A DNA stretch of 44,765 nt from Deferribacteraceae bacterium (GTDB lineage: Bacteria; Chrysiogenota; Deferribacteres; Deferribacterales; JAISNW01): assembly GCA_031256375.1 (NCBI GenBank), contig JAIRQX010000003.1, forward strand, positions 1-44,765. Reading direction: 5' to 3'. Position numbers and translations under genes: made by a program. The notes beneath the pieces are model-generated. The model ran no database searches and had not been told where the DNA came from. It was given only the letters and a program-made list of their open reading frames with translations. Numbering within the stretch: the stretch's first letter is position 1; the number at the start of each line of letters is the position of its first letter. Of the stretch, positions 1 to 9,082 are shown one piece after another.

Positions 1-420
1 GACGTTTGAAAAGATTCCGTAGGGTGTGCACTCGCTATGACAAAACAGATGTAATGTTCTTGGCGTTTATTCAATTTGCCTTTATTGCTATATGGCTAAA
101 ATAGTGTCAACACACCCTAACTTTTTCATCTGCCTTCTCCTGCAATTACTATAGAAATAGCGAACTGAGTAGTCACATGATACGGATTATAATATCACCT
201 TGTCAAGTAAGTTTTTTCAATATTTTTCAATAAAATCAATATATTACAGACTTGATTTCAGAAAAATTGGGGGGACGCGAAATGCCGAAAAATCAACAAT
301 CAATTCCAAATGAGGTATTTATATGGATTTATACCGGATTGCAATCAATTTATTTACTTTACGATAATACTGTTTTGTGTTAGTAATGAGAGGAACGTTA
401 AAATCGGAGGGATTATACCT
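1..420. other. Non-coding stretch upstream of the FIST gene
   Basis: I see no convincing gene here. A 9-bp inverted repeat (TAGGGTGTG near 19-27, CACACCCTA near 111-119) brackets about 100 bp and could be a tiny inverted-repeat element or a degenerate insertion-sequence remnant. From about 227 to 285 the sequence resembles 11540-11598, upstream of the acyl-CoA dehydrogenase gene. The reading frame of the next gene extends upstream of 421, but that part lacks a ribosome binding site and looks like read-through of AT-rich spacer. Confidence 0.5.
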
Positions 421-1626
421 ATGAAATCCGCAACTGCTGTAAGTTATGAGTTGGACGATTATGCGGCGGCGGCTGAAGAGCTGGTTGCGCAAATAAGGAG
501 CAAACTTACTTTCGGCAAACATACTGTTGCAGTATTACACGGACAACCCGATATGGAGATCGGTAAACTTTCAGCAGCTATAAGCGGTAAATTAGACTGT
601 AACGTTATCGGCGGGACAACAGCCGGCGCTGCCATGCTGACAAAAGAAGGATATCACGAACTTGCCGTAGCGCTTCATGTCATGTCAGGTGACGACTGCC
701 TGTTTGTATGCGCCATCAGCGATTCAATAGAAAAGGATGCAGAAAAAGAGATAAAAAACACATATCAGGCGGCGTACCGTAATCTGAAAGAACAGAATCC
801 GGATGCCGAACCGCAGATGCTTATCTGTGTGTTATCAACTGTGCAAAGCTGTTCTCCGGATAATATTTTAACCGAGATCTCACAGATTTGCGGCAATCTG
901 CCTGTTTTCGGCTATGTTTCCGCAGATGATTTTGAATTTTGCAAACAGCAGGTATATCTTAACGGAGAAATAGGCGACAACCGTATAGCATTTCTGATGT
1001 TATCCGGCAATATCAGACCGATATTCCAAGTATCAAACCTTTCATGCAGACGAACGATTGAGAAACAGCTCGTTACAAAATCACACGATAACGTTATCTG
1101 TGAAATCAACGGTAAACCGGCATACGAATACATTAAAAAATTTCCGTTTATTAGCGATCAGACGGAGGTTCTATGGAATTACCAATTTTTTGTTGAGATG
1201 AGAAACGCCGACAGCAAAGAAATATTTCCGGTATCGCGCGCATTAAATACTTATAACAAAGAAACCGGAGAGGTTATATGCTTTGCGGATGTGCCTCAGG
1301 ACTCATATATCGGACTGTTATACTGTGACGATAAAGATGTAACCGTTTCCACAGGAATGGCTCTGAAAGAGTTTATGGACAAATTAAAAGCGGTGGACGG
1401 GAGGGGGTATGAGTATTCAACGGCGCTTATAGCAAGCTGCAGTTTGCGTAATATGTTTTTAGCGGATCAGAAAGATATGGAGGGCAATCTTATAAGAGAT
1501 CTCTTTCTTCCGAATCTGACCGTGTCGGGGCTGTACGCTTTCGGTGAAATCGCGCCGACCAGCATTAATAAAGGCAAGGCTGTAAACCAATTTCACAACG
1601 CAACGTTTACTATGTGCGCATTTTAA
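421..1626 (+). CDS. FIST-domain sensory protein
   Basis: Predicted soluble FIST (N and C domain) sensory protein of 401 residues. The N-terminal part contains the family-like stretch VIGGTTAGAAM around residues 59-69, and the C-terminal part has the FIST_C-like layout ending in a conserved small-residue/phenylalanine tail. FIST proteins are thought to bind small ligands such as amino acids and pass the signal to partner kinases or cyclases. I chose ATG 421 because GGAGG lies at 406-410; the open frame upstream to 310 has no such site. It is followed 44 bp later by a hybrid histidine kinase on the same strand, so the two probably form one signalling unit. The ligand cannot be read from sequence. 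Confidence 0.85.
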   Translation: MKSATAVSYELDDYAAAAEELVAQIRSKLTFGKHTVAVLHGQPDMEIGKLSAAISGKLDCNVIGGTTAGAAMLTKEGYHELAVALHVMSGDDCLFVCAISDSIEKDAEKEIKNTYQAAYRNLKEQNPDAEPQMLICVLSTVQSCSPDNILTEISQICGNLPVFGYVSADDFEFCKQQVYLNGEIGDNRIAFLMLSGNIRPIFQVSNLSCRRTIEKQLVTKSHDNVICEINGKPAYEYIKKFPFISDQTEVLWNYQFFVEMRNADSKEIFPVSRALNTYNKETGEVICFADVPQDSYIGLLYCDDKDVTVSTGMALKEFMDKLKAVDGRGYEYSTALIASCSLRNMFLADQKDMEGNLIRDLFLPNLTVSGLYAFGEIAPTSINKGKAVNQFHNATFTMCAF

Positions 1627-1670
1627 AGCATTTTAAAATCTTTTTTATAATCTGTTAAGGGTGACTTCTG

Positions 1671-3389
1671 ATGAGCGATCTGACAAATAAAACGCAAGAT
1701 GATTGTAAGGAGCCATCTGTAAAAAATGAAAACAGCGCCCTCAAACGTAAAAACGCAAGGCTTCAGCGGGAATACAACAACTTGCTGCAACTGTACAGAC
1801 AGGCTGTTACGATGCGTGATTACAACGAAAAAGAGAAAGAAACGCAGATGCGGTATAATCAGATGCTGCGCGACAACAGCCCCGATGATATATTTTTGCT
1901 GGACACGAAGCTGAATATTTTACTCTGCACATCATCATTCAGAAAAAGCATTAACCAGGATGTGGCGGGCGAACCGTTTTTACCGCTTATAAAGGAGAAT
2001 CTCGGCAAGGAACTTGCCTGCAAAATAGAGGAAGCGCTCAAAAAAGTTTTTCAGGTCGGCGCAAAGATTGCCATAGACGCGCAGGTTAATGTACAACCAG
2101 ACGGGAAGAAAATTGAATCATTTTATTCTTTTCAGTTTTCACCCGTATTTGACAACAACGGCAAGCTAAACGGAATTGTGGTTCTGGCGCATGACAACAC
2201 AGAGATACATTACGCCAATGTGAAAGCGGAATCGGCAACCCGCGCAAAAAGTAATTTTCTGGCGAATATGAGCCATGAAATCCGCACGCCGCTTAACGCT
2301 ATTATAGGTATGACACAGGTAGGACTCGCTTCTAAAGAATACAAGCAGATGCTGTATTCTTTAGATCAGATTTCAGTGGCATCTAAACAGCTTTTGTCTC
2401 TGGTCAACGATATTCTTGACATATCAAAAATTGAGGCAAACCGCCTTAAACTTTCTATATGTAATTTTGATATAAAATCCATGCTGGCTTCGCTGCTGAG
2501 TATGTATTTTGTCCGCGCAAAGGAAAAATCCATTGAGTTCGGCATGATTTTGAGCGAAAACTTCCCCCAATATGTGAATGGTGATGAATTACGCCTTTCA
2601 CAGGCTATTACAAACCTTATTTCCAACGCTATTAAATTTACGCCGGAAAAAGGGAAGATCACACTTTGCGCTTCAACTTCCGAAGAGCTGACAACCGGCT
2701 GCTTACGTCTTGATATATCGGTGACGGACACAGGAATCGGCGTCAATACGGAACAAAGCCATAAGCTGTTTGAACCGTTTGAGCAGGCTGACAGCGGAAC
2801 TGCGCGTAAATATGGCGGCACAGGTCTCGGACTTACCATAACCAAGAAGATAATTACTATGATGAACGGCAATATCGGCGTAAAAAATATGCCCGGAGGG
2901 GGAGCATGTTTTTATTTTCACGCTATAATCGGAAAGGTGGATAACTATGAAATGCTTTCCCTGCCTAATTATGAAATATCCGGCGAAAAACCGGATCTGT
3001 CGGAATTTTCATTACTGATTGCCGAAGATATTGAGATAAACAGGGTAATAGCCCTTGCCCTGCTTAAGGATACGCATATTTTTACCGAATGTGTGGGAAA
3101 CGGGCTTGGAGCGGTAGAGGCTTTTGAGAAAGACCCAAAAAAGTATGATATAATCTTAATGGATATGCAGATGCCTGTAATGGACGGTCTGGAGGCAACA
3201 CGCATAATCAGGGCTATGAATATTCCGGAAGCGGCGCGTATCCCGATTATAGCCATGACAGCCAACGCATTTGCCGAAGATGTGCTGGAGTGTAAAAAAG
3301 CCGGTATGAATGATCATATCAGCAAACCACTTGACGCCGCTGTTTTTGTCAGCAAAGTGGCAGCCTATTTAAAGCATAAAGTTTATTAA
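1671..3389 (+). CDS. Hybrid sensor histidine kinase with receiver domain
   Basis: Cytoplasmic hybrid histidine kinase of 572 residues with no membrane segment. Order of parts: an N-terminal coiled coil (about 20-65), a PAS-like domain (about 70-180), a HisKA domain with phospho-accepting His202 in MSHEIRTPLNAIIGM, a HATPase_c domain (N box NLISNAIKF, G boxes DTGIGV and GGTGLGLTI), and a C-terminal receiver with acceptor Asp498 in ILMDMQMPVMDG and a conserved lysine in SKPLD. No output domain is present, so the signal must go to another protein through phosphotransfer or contact. Lack of transmembrane segments fits a kinase that takes its input from the neighbouring soluble FIST protein. Its 3' end overlaps the convergent DUF4416 gene by about 41 bp. 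Confidence 0.93.
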   Translation: MSDLTNKTQDDCKEPSVKNENSALKRKNARLQREYNNLLQLYRQAVTMRDYNEKEKETQMRYNQMLRDNSPDDIFLLDTKLNILLCTSSFRKSINQDVAGEPFLPLIKENLGKELACKIEEALKKVFQVGAKIAIDAQVNVQPDGKKIESFYSFQFSPVFDNNGKLNGIVVLAHDNTEIHYANVKAESATRAKSNFLANMSHEIRTPLNAIIGMTQVGLASKEYKQMLYSLDQISVASKQLLSLVNDILDISKIEANRLKLSICNFDIKSMLASLLSMYFVRAKEKSIEFGMILSENFPQYVNGDELRLSQAITNLISNAIKFTPEKGKITLCASTSEELTTGCLRLDISVTDTGIGVNTEQSHKLFEPFEQADSGTARKYGGTGLGLTITKKIITMMNGNIGVKNMPGGGACFYFHAIIGKVDNYEMLSLPNYEISGEKPDLSEFSLLIAEDIEINRVIALALLKDTHIFTECVGNGLGAVEAFEKDPKKYDIILMDMQMPVMDGLEATRIIRAMNIPEAARIPIIAMTANAFAEDVLECKKAGMNDHISKPLDAAVFVSKVAAYLKHKVY

Positions 3390-3870
3390 AAAAAACAGAC
3401 GCTTCCCGCCTTATATAATCTGCGTAAGTCCACGGCATTGGAATATAAGAACCCTTTCTGCGCGTGAGCTGAATATCTCCGTAAACCCCTTTACACAAAT
3501 ATATCCTGTGTGTAAAGTTTTTTGTGCTTGCCACAACTACCTTTTCAGTGGCAAGATAACCGGGGTCTATATTGATTATACGTTTGCCGCCGTCTGCAAA
3601 CAAGGTTTCCGCTTCAATAGCCGTTAATTTATAATCAGGCAGTCTTTCGGGACCGTCCGCGCCTGTAAAAGCCACAAAATATTTCCGCAATCCGGAACCC
3701 ATCTCAGGCGTGTAATATTCTGTGTGATTAAAATCAAACTCTTCAGAAAGCAGCGCCGGCAAACCCCATATGCGGGTCAGGAGTTCATGCGTATTACTCA
3801 TTTTAAGCGGATTGTACATTACAGCCGCAAAATAGGCGACATTACCGGGCGGAGACAAACTCATAACCAT
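3349..3870 (-). CDS. DUF4416 family protein
   Basis: Protein of 173 residues that I assign to the uncharacterised DUF4416 family, judged from its length and from segments such as FDFNHTEYYTPEMGSGL, LYLCKGVYGDIQL-like and GSYIPMPWTYADYI. Members occur in many deep-branching Gram-negative bacteria and are sometimes annotated as GTP-binding, although no Walker motif is visible here. It lies 23 bp downstream of corA on the same strand and is probably co-transcribed. The start is uncertain: ATG 3870 and ATG 3864 are both possible and neither has a clear ribosome binding site. Its last 41 bp overlap the end of the convergent kinase gene. Confidence 0.7.
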   Translation of the reverse strand: MVMSLSPPGNVAYFAAVMYNPLKMSNTHELLTRIWGLPALLSEEFDFNHTEYYTPEMGSGLRKYFVAFTGADGPERLPDYKLTAIEAETLFADGGKRIINIDPGYLATEKVVVASTKNFTHRIYLCKGVYGDIQLTRRKGSYIPMPWTYADYIRREASVFFNKLYALNRLPLC

Positions 3871-3893
3871 TTATACCATTCAGCGGTTCAACA

Positions 3894-4853
3894 TTAAAAC
3901 AATCTGCGTTTTCTGAATAACAGGAAGGTTCCTATACCGATAAACGCCATTGCCGCCAAAACTATAGGATACGCATATTTGAAACCCAGTTCCGGCATAT
4001 AGTTAAAATTCATCCCATATATGCCTGTGATTACCATAAGCGGCATAAAGATCAGGGAAACCGCGGTCATAACAGTCATAGTCCGTGAAAGTTTGTACTG
4101 TAGCTGTGTGAATATCTCTGTCTGAAGTGAATTCAGCGTTTCCCAGAAGCTGTCCACAAGGGTGTTTATTCTGCTCGCGTGGTCATACAGATCATTAAGA
4201 TAAGGGATCATTTCAGGGTTCCGGATATGTGAATTTTGCTGATTAATAAATACTGATATCATATCCTGAACAGGGTGAACTATCTTCCTGAAGAAATGCA
4301 GCTCTCTGCGCAGATTAAACATCTGATTCAGGTTATGCTCCATTTGTGATTCAAGAATTGTATCTTCAATTTCATATACAATTTCCTGATAAGAGGATAT
4401 AAATGTAAGATAGTGGTCTATTATTGTGTCAAGCAGTTCGTAAGCGGTTTTTTCCGCCGAACTGTAGTTAATGCCTATCTTTTTTACACAATTATTTATA
4501 ATGTCATTTGTTTTTTCTTCAAATGTCAGAATAAACTCCTTGCTTACAATAATATTTAACGGTGAAGGGCAGAGTTCATTGTCTGCTTTATTGTAACTGA
4601 AAGTTTTCATAATAAAAAGGGAGTAGTTTTCAAAACGTTCATACTTTAGCTGATGGCTTGGATTTAAAATATCCTCCAATACAAGGTCGTGAATCTGATA
4701 GTGGTCGCAAATTTTTTCCAGCAGCCGTATATCTTTAAGCCCTATTACCCTGAGCCAGATACCGTTTTTGGGAAGCAATTCCGGTTCAACTATATCTGTT
4801 CCGTCGTAAACAAATGATTTTATAGGTAAGTTTTTAATGTTCTTTTTTTTCAT
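3894..4853 (-). CDS. corA: CorA-type magnesium/cobalt transporter
   Basis: CorA-family divalent cation channel of 319 residues. A large cytoplasmic N-terminal domain is followed by two C-terminal membrane helices; the signature GMN sits at the end of the first (GIYGMNFNYMPEL), and the protein ends in a short basic tail (FRKRRLF). It mediates Mg2+ (or Co2+/Ni2+) influx as a homopentamer in the inner membrane. I place the start at ATG 4853 (MKKKNIKNLP), with AAGG upstream; the frame stays open to 4913, but that part overlaps the small CxxC gene. The 20-bp overlap with that upstream gene suggests translational coupling. Confidence 0.92.
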   Translation of the reverse strand: MKKKNIKNLPIKSFVYDGTDIVEPELLPKNGIWLRVIGLKDIRLLEKICDHYQIHDLVLEDILNPSHQLKYERFENYSLFIMKTFSYNKADNELCPSPLNIIVSKEFILTFEEKTNDIINNCVKKIGINYSSAEKTAYELLDTIIDHYLTFISSYQEIVYEIEDTILESQMEHNLNQMFNLRRELHFFRKIVHPVQDMISVFINQQNSHIRNPEMIPYLNDLYDHASRINTLVDSFWETLNSLQTEIFTQLQYKLSRTMTVMTAVSLIFMPLMVITGIYGMNFNYMPELGFKYAYPIVLAAMAFIGIGTFLLFRKRRLF

Positions 4854-5031
4854 TTTTTGTAACCTTATGAGTAAACATCTGGCACGGGATGTTGGAATTG
4901 CGGAATACTTCAAGTGACGGGATTACTTTTGATTTAAACCCCAATGCTTCGCACGCGTAAGGGAATTGCGGCTCCCATGTAATTTGCATATATTTACATT
5001 TAAAACAGTCTATGCGTTTGCCGCTTTTCAT
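4834..5031 (-). CDS. Small CxxC conserved protein
   Basis: A 65-residue protein with an N-terminal CFKCKYMQITWEPQFPYAC region and a later conserved GFKSK...PS...NS..PCQMF pattern. I recall a widespread family of about 60-65 residues with this layout (CxxCxx[YF]xxTWxPxFPxxC), often misnamed uracil-DNA glycosylase although it is far too short for that enzyme. Four cysteines suggest metal or Fe-S binding; the function is unknown. It overlaps the start of corA by 20 bp, so the two are probably coupled. Conservation of the motif argues this is a real gene and not a shadow of corA. Confidence 0.75.
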   Translation of the reverse strand: MKSGKRIDCFKCKYMQITWEPQFPYACEALGFKSKVIPSLEVFRNSNIPCQMFTHKVTKNEKKEH

Positions 5032-5080
5032 AATCTATAATTGGCAATATGCTTAATCATGTCAAGCTGAATTACCTTTA

Positions 5081-7225
5081 TTACGCTTCTTCCGCCTTAA
5101 AACGCTTCAGCCGCAGAGCGTTCGTTACCACCAAAACAGAACTTACGCTCATAGCCGCCGCAGCGAACATCGGGTTCAGAAGAGGTCCGCCAAACATATG
5201 TAGCAATCCCGCCGCAACCGGAATGCCTATTACATTATAGCTGAACGCCCAAAACAAATTTTGTTTGACATTACGGATTGTCCGTTTGCTTAAATGAATA
5301 GCCGTCAGAACATCCATAAGATCGCTACGCATAAGTACGATGTCAGCGCTTTCCATTGCCACATCCGTGCCGGAGCCTATTGCAATGCCGATGTCAGCCT
5401 GTGCCAGCGCGGGGGCGTCATTGATGCCGTCTCCGACCATTGCTACCCTGCGGCCGTTTGCCTGCAATTTTTTTACTTCATTACCTTTATCCTGCGGCAA
5501 CACCCCTGCGAGCACCTTGCTTATCCCTACCTGCGCCGCAATTTTTTCTGCCGTTTGCAGACTGTCGCCTGTAATCATTATAACTTCTATCCCCATTTCC
5601 TTTAAGCGTGCGATTGCTGTTTTGCTGCTCTGTTTGGGTTTATCGGACACCTCTATGCGCCCTTTATATTCATTATCAACATAAATGCGTATATCCCGCT
5701 TAATTTCCACCTTTTTGCCCTCTATGCCGCCTTCAACGCCATAACCGATAATTGCTTTAAAATCACTGACATCAAGATATTCTCCGCTATAATACCCACA
5801 AATTGCTTTTGCTACAGGATGTTCTGAATACCGTTCCAAAGAGGCGGCAATCTGCAAAACATCACCCTCAACCGCCGTAACTTCGGGTTTACCTTCGGTA
5901 ATCGTTCCTGTTTTGTCAAACACAATGGTATTGATTTTATGCGTGGTTTCCAAAGCCAGACCGCCTTTGAACAAAATACCGTTTTCCGCGCCCTTGCCCG
6001 TTCCGACCATAATCGCGGTCGGTGTAGCCAAACCAAGAGCGCATGGACATGCAATCACAAGTACGGAGATAAAAATAGTCAGAGCGAATCTGACATCGCC
6101 ACCCGTACCGATAAACCACGCAATTCCCGATAACATGGCAATAAGACACACAACCGGCACAAACAGACCGGAGACTTTGTCAGCTATAGCCGCTATTGGA
6201 GCTTTATTACCCTGCGCATCCTCCACCATCCTTATGATTTGCGCAAGCGCGGTATCCAATCCGATTTTATCCGCCCTGAATTGAATTACCCCTGTAGTAT
6301 TTATTGTGGCGGCGTACACATAATTGCCGGCTTTTTTGTCTGCAGGCATACTTTCACCGGTAAGCGCGGATTCATCAACAGATGTATATCCGCCGGTAAC
6401 AATACCGTCCACAGGGATTTTCATCCCCGGTTTCACTATGATAACATCGCCGATTTTAACTTCACTGACTGAGATCTCTTTTTCCTCTCCGTTTTGAATT
6501 ATAATAGCCGTTTTGGGCGTAAGCCCCATCAATTTTTTTACAGCTTCGCCCGTTTTCTCCTTTGACACTGCTTCCAACGATTTCCCCAGCAGAACCAGCG
6601 TAATAATCACCCCCGCCGATTCAAAATACAGAGATTCCGCCGCCTCGCAATTAGCGTTTGCAATCCGCCATGTATTATAAAGGCTATACATCACTGCCGC
6701 CGCGCTTCCGACAGCGACCAGAGAATCCATATTGGGGCTGCGGCTTATAAGCGACTTAAAACCTACGGTATAAAAACGGTATCCCGCGCCGATTACCGGG
6801 ACAACAAGCATCAACTGCGTCAAAGCAAAAACCAGCGGATAATTCATCATATCAAGCCAATATGGGAAAGGCAGACGCACAAAGCTGATCATCTGAGACA
6901 TAGCAATATAAAGAAGCGGGAGAGAAAATGCCGCGGCAACGGCGAATTTTGTCCAAAGAGTTCTGATCTCTTCCTGTTTTGATATACGGTTTTTACCGGT
7001 AATCTCTGTTTTATTCAGTTCCAGAGGGGTATATCCGATTTTTACGATTGCTTCCTTTATGTCAGATAGCTGTAAACTGTTTTCGTCATATTCCACAAAC
7101 AATTTTTCACTTGCAAGGTTTACTGACGCTTTTTTTATACCTTGCAGTTTCATAACTTTCTTTTCAATCCGTTGGGCACAGGCGGCACAGGTCATGCCGC
7201 GTATGCCGATAACTTTGCCGTTCAA
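5081..7225 (-). CDS. copA: Copper-translocating P1B-type ATPase
   Basis: Heavy-metal P-type ATPase of 714 residues, most like Cu(I) exporters. It has one N-terminal HMA domain with GMTCAAC (Cys13, Cys16), TGES at 289-292, the metal-transport motif CPC at 393-395, the phosphorylation site Asp437 in DKTGT, and the GDGIND hinge motif. C-terminal membrane helices carry YN and MSVSS, which are diagnostic of the Cu+ subgroup. It exports cytoplasmic copper across the inner membrane. The best start is TTG at 7225, since the HMA strand KVIGIRG precedes the first ATG and the upstream aminotransferase stops only 3 bp earlier. No copper chaperone or CueR-type regulator is adjacent. Confidence 0.94.
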   Translation of the reverse strand: MNGKVIGIRGMTCAACAQRIEKKVMKLQGIKKASVNLASEKLFVEYDENSLQLSDIKEAIVKIGYTPLELNKTEITGKNRISKQEEIRTLWTKFAVAAAFSLPLLYIAMSQMISFVRLPFPYWLDMMNYPLVFALTQLMLVVPVIGAGYRFYTVGFKSLISRSPNMDSLVAVGSAAAVMYSLYNTWRIANANCEAAESLYFESAGVIITLVLLGKSLEAVSKEKTGEAVKKLMGLTPKTAIIIQNGEEKEISVSEVKIGDVIIVKPGMKIPVDGIVTGGYTSVDESALTGESMPADKKAGNYVYAATINTTGVIQFRADKIGLDTALAQIIRMVEDAQGNKAPIAAIADKVSGLFVPVVCLIAMLSGIAWFIGTGGDVRFALTIFISVLVIACPCALGLATPTAIMVGTGKGAENGILFKGGLALETTHKINTIVFDKTGTITEGKPEVTAVEGDVLQIAASLERYSEHPVAKAICGYYSGEYLDVSDFKAIIGYGVEGGIEGKKVEIKRDIRIYVDNEYKGRIEVSDKPKQSSKTAIARLKEMGIEVIMITGDSLQTAEKIAAQVGISKVLAGVLPQDKGNEVKKLQANGRRVAMVGDGINDAPALAQADIGIAIGSGTDVAMESADIVLMRSDLMDVLTAIHLSKRTIRNVKQNLFWAFSYNVIGIPVAAGLLHMFGGPLLNPMFAAAAMSVSSVLVVTNALRLKRFKAEEA

Positions 7226-7228
7226 AAT

Positions 7229-8416
7229 TTATCTCTTTTTTGCCGCATATTCTTTTATTGCGTTCGAAAGGCGTTTTATCCCTTCTCTGATAGTTTTTTC
7301 GTCCGAGCAGGTATAGTTCAGCCTCATTGAGTTTGACTTTCTGCCATCCGCATAAAAAGGTTCGCCGGGGACAAATACCACATGATATTTTACCGCAACA
7401 TCCAGAAGCTCCATTGCGGAAAACCCTTCCGGCATTGTTACCCACAGGAACATTCCACCTTCCGGCTGTGTATATGTGATATCTTCCGGAAAATATTCAC
7501 CCATTGCCTCAATCATTGCCGTGCGCTGGGCAAGGTATCCGGCGCGTATTCTGGCAATGTGTTTGTCTATATCGTTGTCATAAAGATATTGGCAAAGCAC
7601 CCTCTGTGCGAGATAATTAGTATGCAGATCAGCCGCCTGTTTGGCAATAACAAGTTTCTCCATTATTTGTTTCGGCGCGCACGCCCAGCCGATACGCAGC
7701 CCGGGAGCCACTATTTTTGAGAATGAACCCAAAAGTATGCTGTTGTTATGGGCGAACTTTTTGACCGGGGGCAGATGTTCCCCGAGAAAACGTATTTCAC
7801 TGTATGGATCATCTTCAATTATCACCGTTTCAGTGTCTTTCAGAACTTCCGCGGCTGATTTGCGGTTTTCCAGACTGTATGTCAGACCGCTCGGGTTTTG
7901 AAAGTTCGGTGTTGCGTAGAAAAATTTTGGGTTGTATTTTTTTATCGCCTCTTTAAGCTCAGAAATATCTATACCGTCAGTATTGAGTGAAACCTCGTGA
8001 AAATGCGGGGAAAATATGGAAAACGCCTGTATCGCTCCAAGATATCCGGGTTTTTCTATTACAACATGGTTACCTGTATCAAGAAACACCTTTCCCGATA
8101 GATCAAGCGCTTGCTGGGATCCGCTTACAATCAATATTTCATCTTTTGTGATTTCAATGCCTCTGTTTTTATACCGTGTGACTATGAATTCCCGTAACGG
8201 GTCATACCCTTCAGTTGTGGTGTACTGCAACGCCTCCTGCCCATGTTCGCACAGAACTTTATCAGCCGCTTCGCGGACAGCGTCCACCGGAAAATAAACC
8301 TTATTCGGTAAACCGCCGGCAAAAGAGATTATATCCGGTGTCTGGGTGAATTTAAGAATCTCCCGAATGAAAGATTTAGGCGTACTTAAAATGTTTTTGG
8401 AAAATCTGTACTGCAT
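7229..8416 (-). CDS. PLP-dependent aminotransferase (class I/II, 2-aminoadipate/MocR-like)
   Basis: Aminotransferase of 395 residues, fold type I. Visible landmarks: FAGGLPN near the N-terminus, VSGSQQALDL, ATPNFQNPSG (substrate/PLP contacts), IIEDDPYSEIRF (PLP-binding Asp and Tyr) and LGSFSKIVAPGLRIGW with the Schiff-base lysine. This pattern matches the group containing LysN (2-aminoadipate transaminase) and the aminotransferase halves of MocR regulators; no HTH domain is fused here. The substrate cannot be fixed. ATG 8416 is preceded by a strong GAGGTGA site, which rules out the longer open frame. It sits 22 bp downstream of ubiX and 3 bp upstream of copA, suggesting co-transcription. Confidence 0.9.
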   Translation of the reverse strand: MQYRFSKNILSTPKSFIREILKFTQTPDIISFAGGLPNKVYFPVDAVREAADKVLCEHGQEALQYTTTEGYDPLREFIVTRYKNRGIEITKDEILIVSGSQQALDLSGKVFLDTGNHVVIEKPGYLGAIQAFSIFSPHFHEVSLNTDGIDISELKEAIKKYNPKFFYATPNFQNPSGLTYSLENRKSAAEVLKDTETVIIEDDPYSEIRFLGEHLPPVKKFAHNNSILLGSFSKIVAPGLRIGWACAPKQIMEKLVIAKQAADLHTNYLAQRVLCQYLYDNDIDKHIARIRAGYLAQRTAMIEAMGEYFPEDITYTQPEGGMFLWVTMPEGFSAMELLDVAVKYHVVFVPGEPFYADGRKSNSMRLNYTCSDEKTIREGIKRLSNAIKEYAAKKR

Positions 8417-8438
8417 TTCTAAATCACCTCTGTTATAA

Positions 8439-9005
8439 CTACTCTCCGTAGCAACCCCAGCGGGGAATATCTGTGTTAATATCAAATAAATCCAAAGCTC
8501 TGGCAACGCTTTGGGTTACAATTTCCGCTATTGTAGTTGGTCTTGCATAAAACGAAGGAACAGGCGGACAGATAACGCCGCCTGCCTCGGTTACCGCCTG
8601 CATATTTTTAATATGCCCTAAATGAACGGGGGATTCCCGTACCATAAGCACAAGTCTTCTGCGCTCTTTTAATGTCACATCCGCAGCGCGGGCGATAAGA
8701 TTGTCACATATGCCGTTAGCCACACGCGCCATTGTATTGGCGGAACAGGGGGCTATTAACATCCCATTTGTGTGAAAAGAACCGCTGGCTATCGGGGCGT
8801 CAATGTCATTAATGTCATATATTTTATGGCTCAGAGACTGAATATAGCTGTCCGGCGTACCGCACTCGCAACGCTGTATTTTTTTTGCCGGTTCAGTTAT
8901 GACAAGATGAATTTCATACCCGGCGCGGTTCAACAGTTCAAGAGCCGTAATTCCGTATATGAAACCGCTCGCGCCTGTAATTCCCAGCACTATTCTTTTC
9001 CCCAT
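8439..9005 (-). CDS. ubiX: UbiX-type flavin prenyltransferase
   Basis: Flavoprotein of 188 residues in the UbiX/Pad1 family, which prenylates FMN to make the cofactor for UbiD-type decarboxylases used in quinone or aromatic metabolism. Evidence: N-terminal GITGASGFIYG Rossmann loop, IAPCSANTMARVANGICDNLI, and the conserved RESPVHLGHIKNM segment followed by PPVPSFYARPTT. The length is normal for the family. No ubiD is present in the window. The gene starts at ATG 9005 and is followed by the aminotransferase gene after 22 bp. Confidence 0.93.
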   Translation of the reverse strand: MGKRIVLGITGASGFIYGITALELLNRAGYEIHLVITEPAKKIQRCECGTPDSYIQSLSHKIYDINDIDAPIASGSFHTNGMLIAPCSANTMARVANGICDNLIARAADVTLKERRRLVLMVRESPVHLGHIKNMQAVTEAGGVICPPVPSFYARPTTIAEIVTQSVARALDLFDINTDIPRWGCYGE

Positions 9006-9082
9006 CAGCGTATACTAGCGTTGTTACAGATAAATATCAATAATTTATCGGAGAGACGCATCTATAGATTTTATGACGTAAA

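Noticed and set aside
5049-6472. Several plus-strand open frames across copA
   Set aside because: They are antisense shadows of a gene with all P-type ATPase motifs; no ribosome binding sites or family resemblance.
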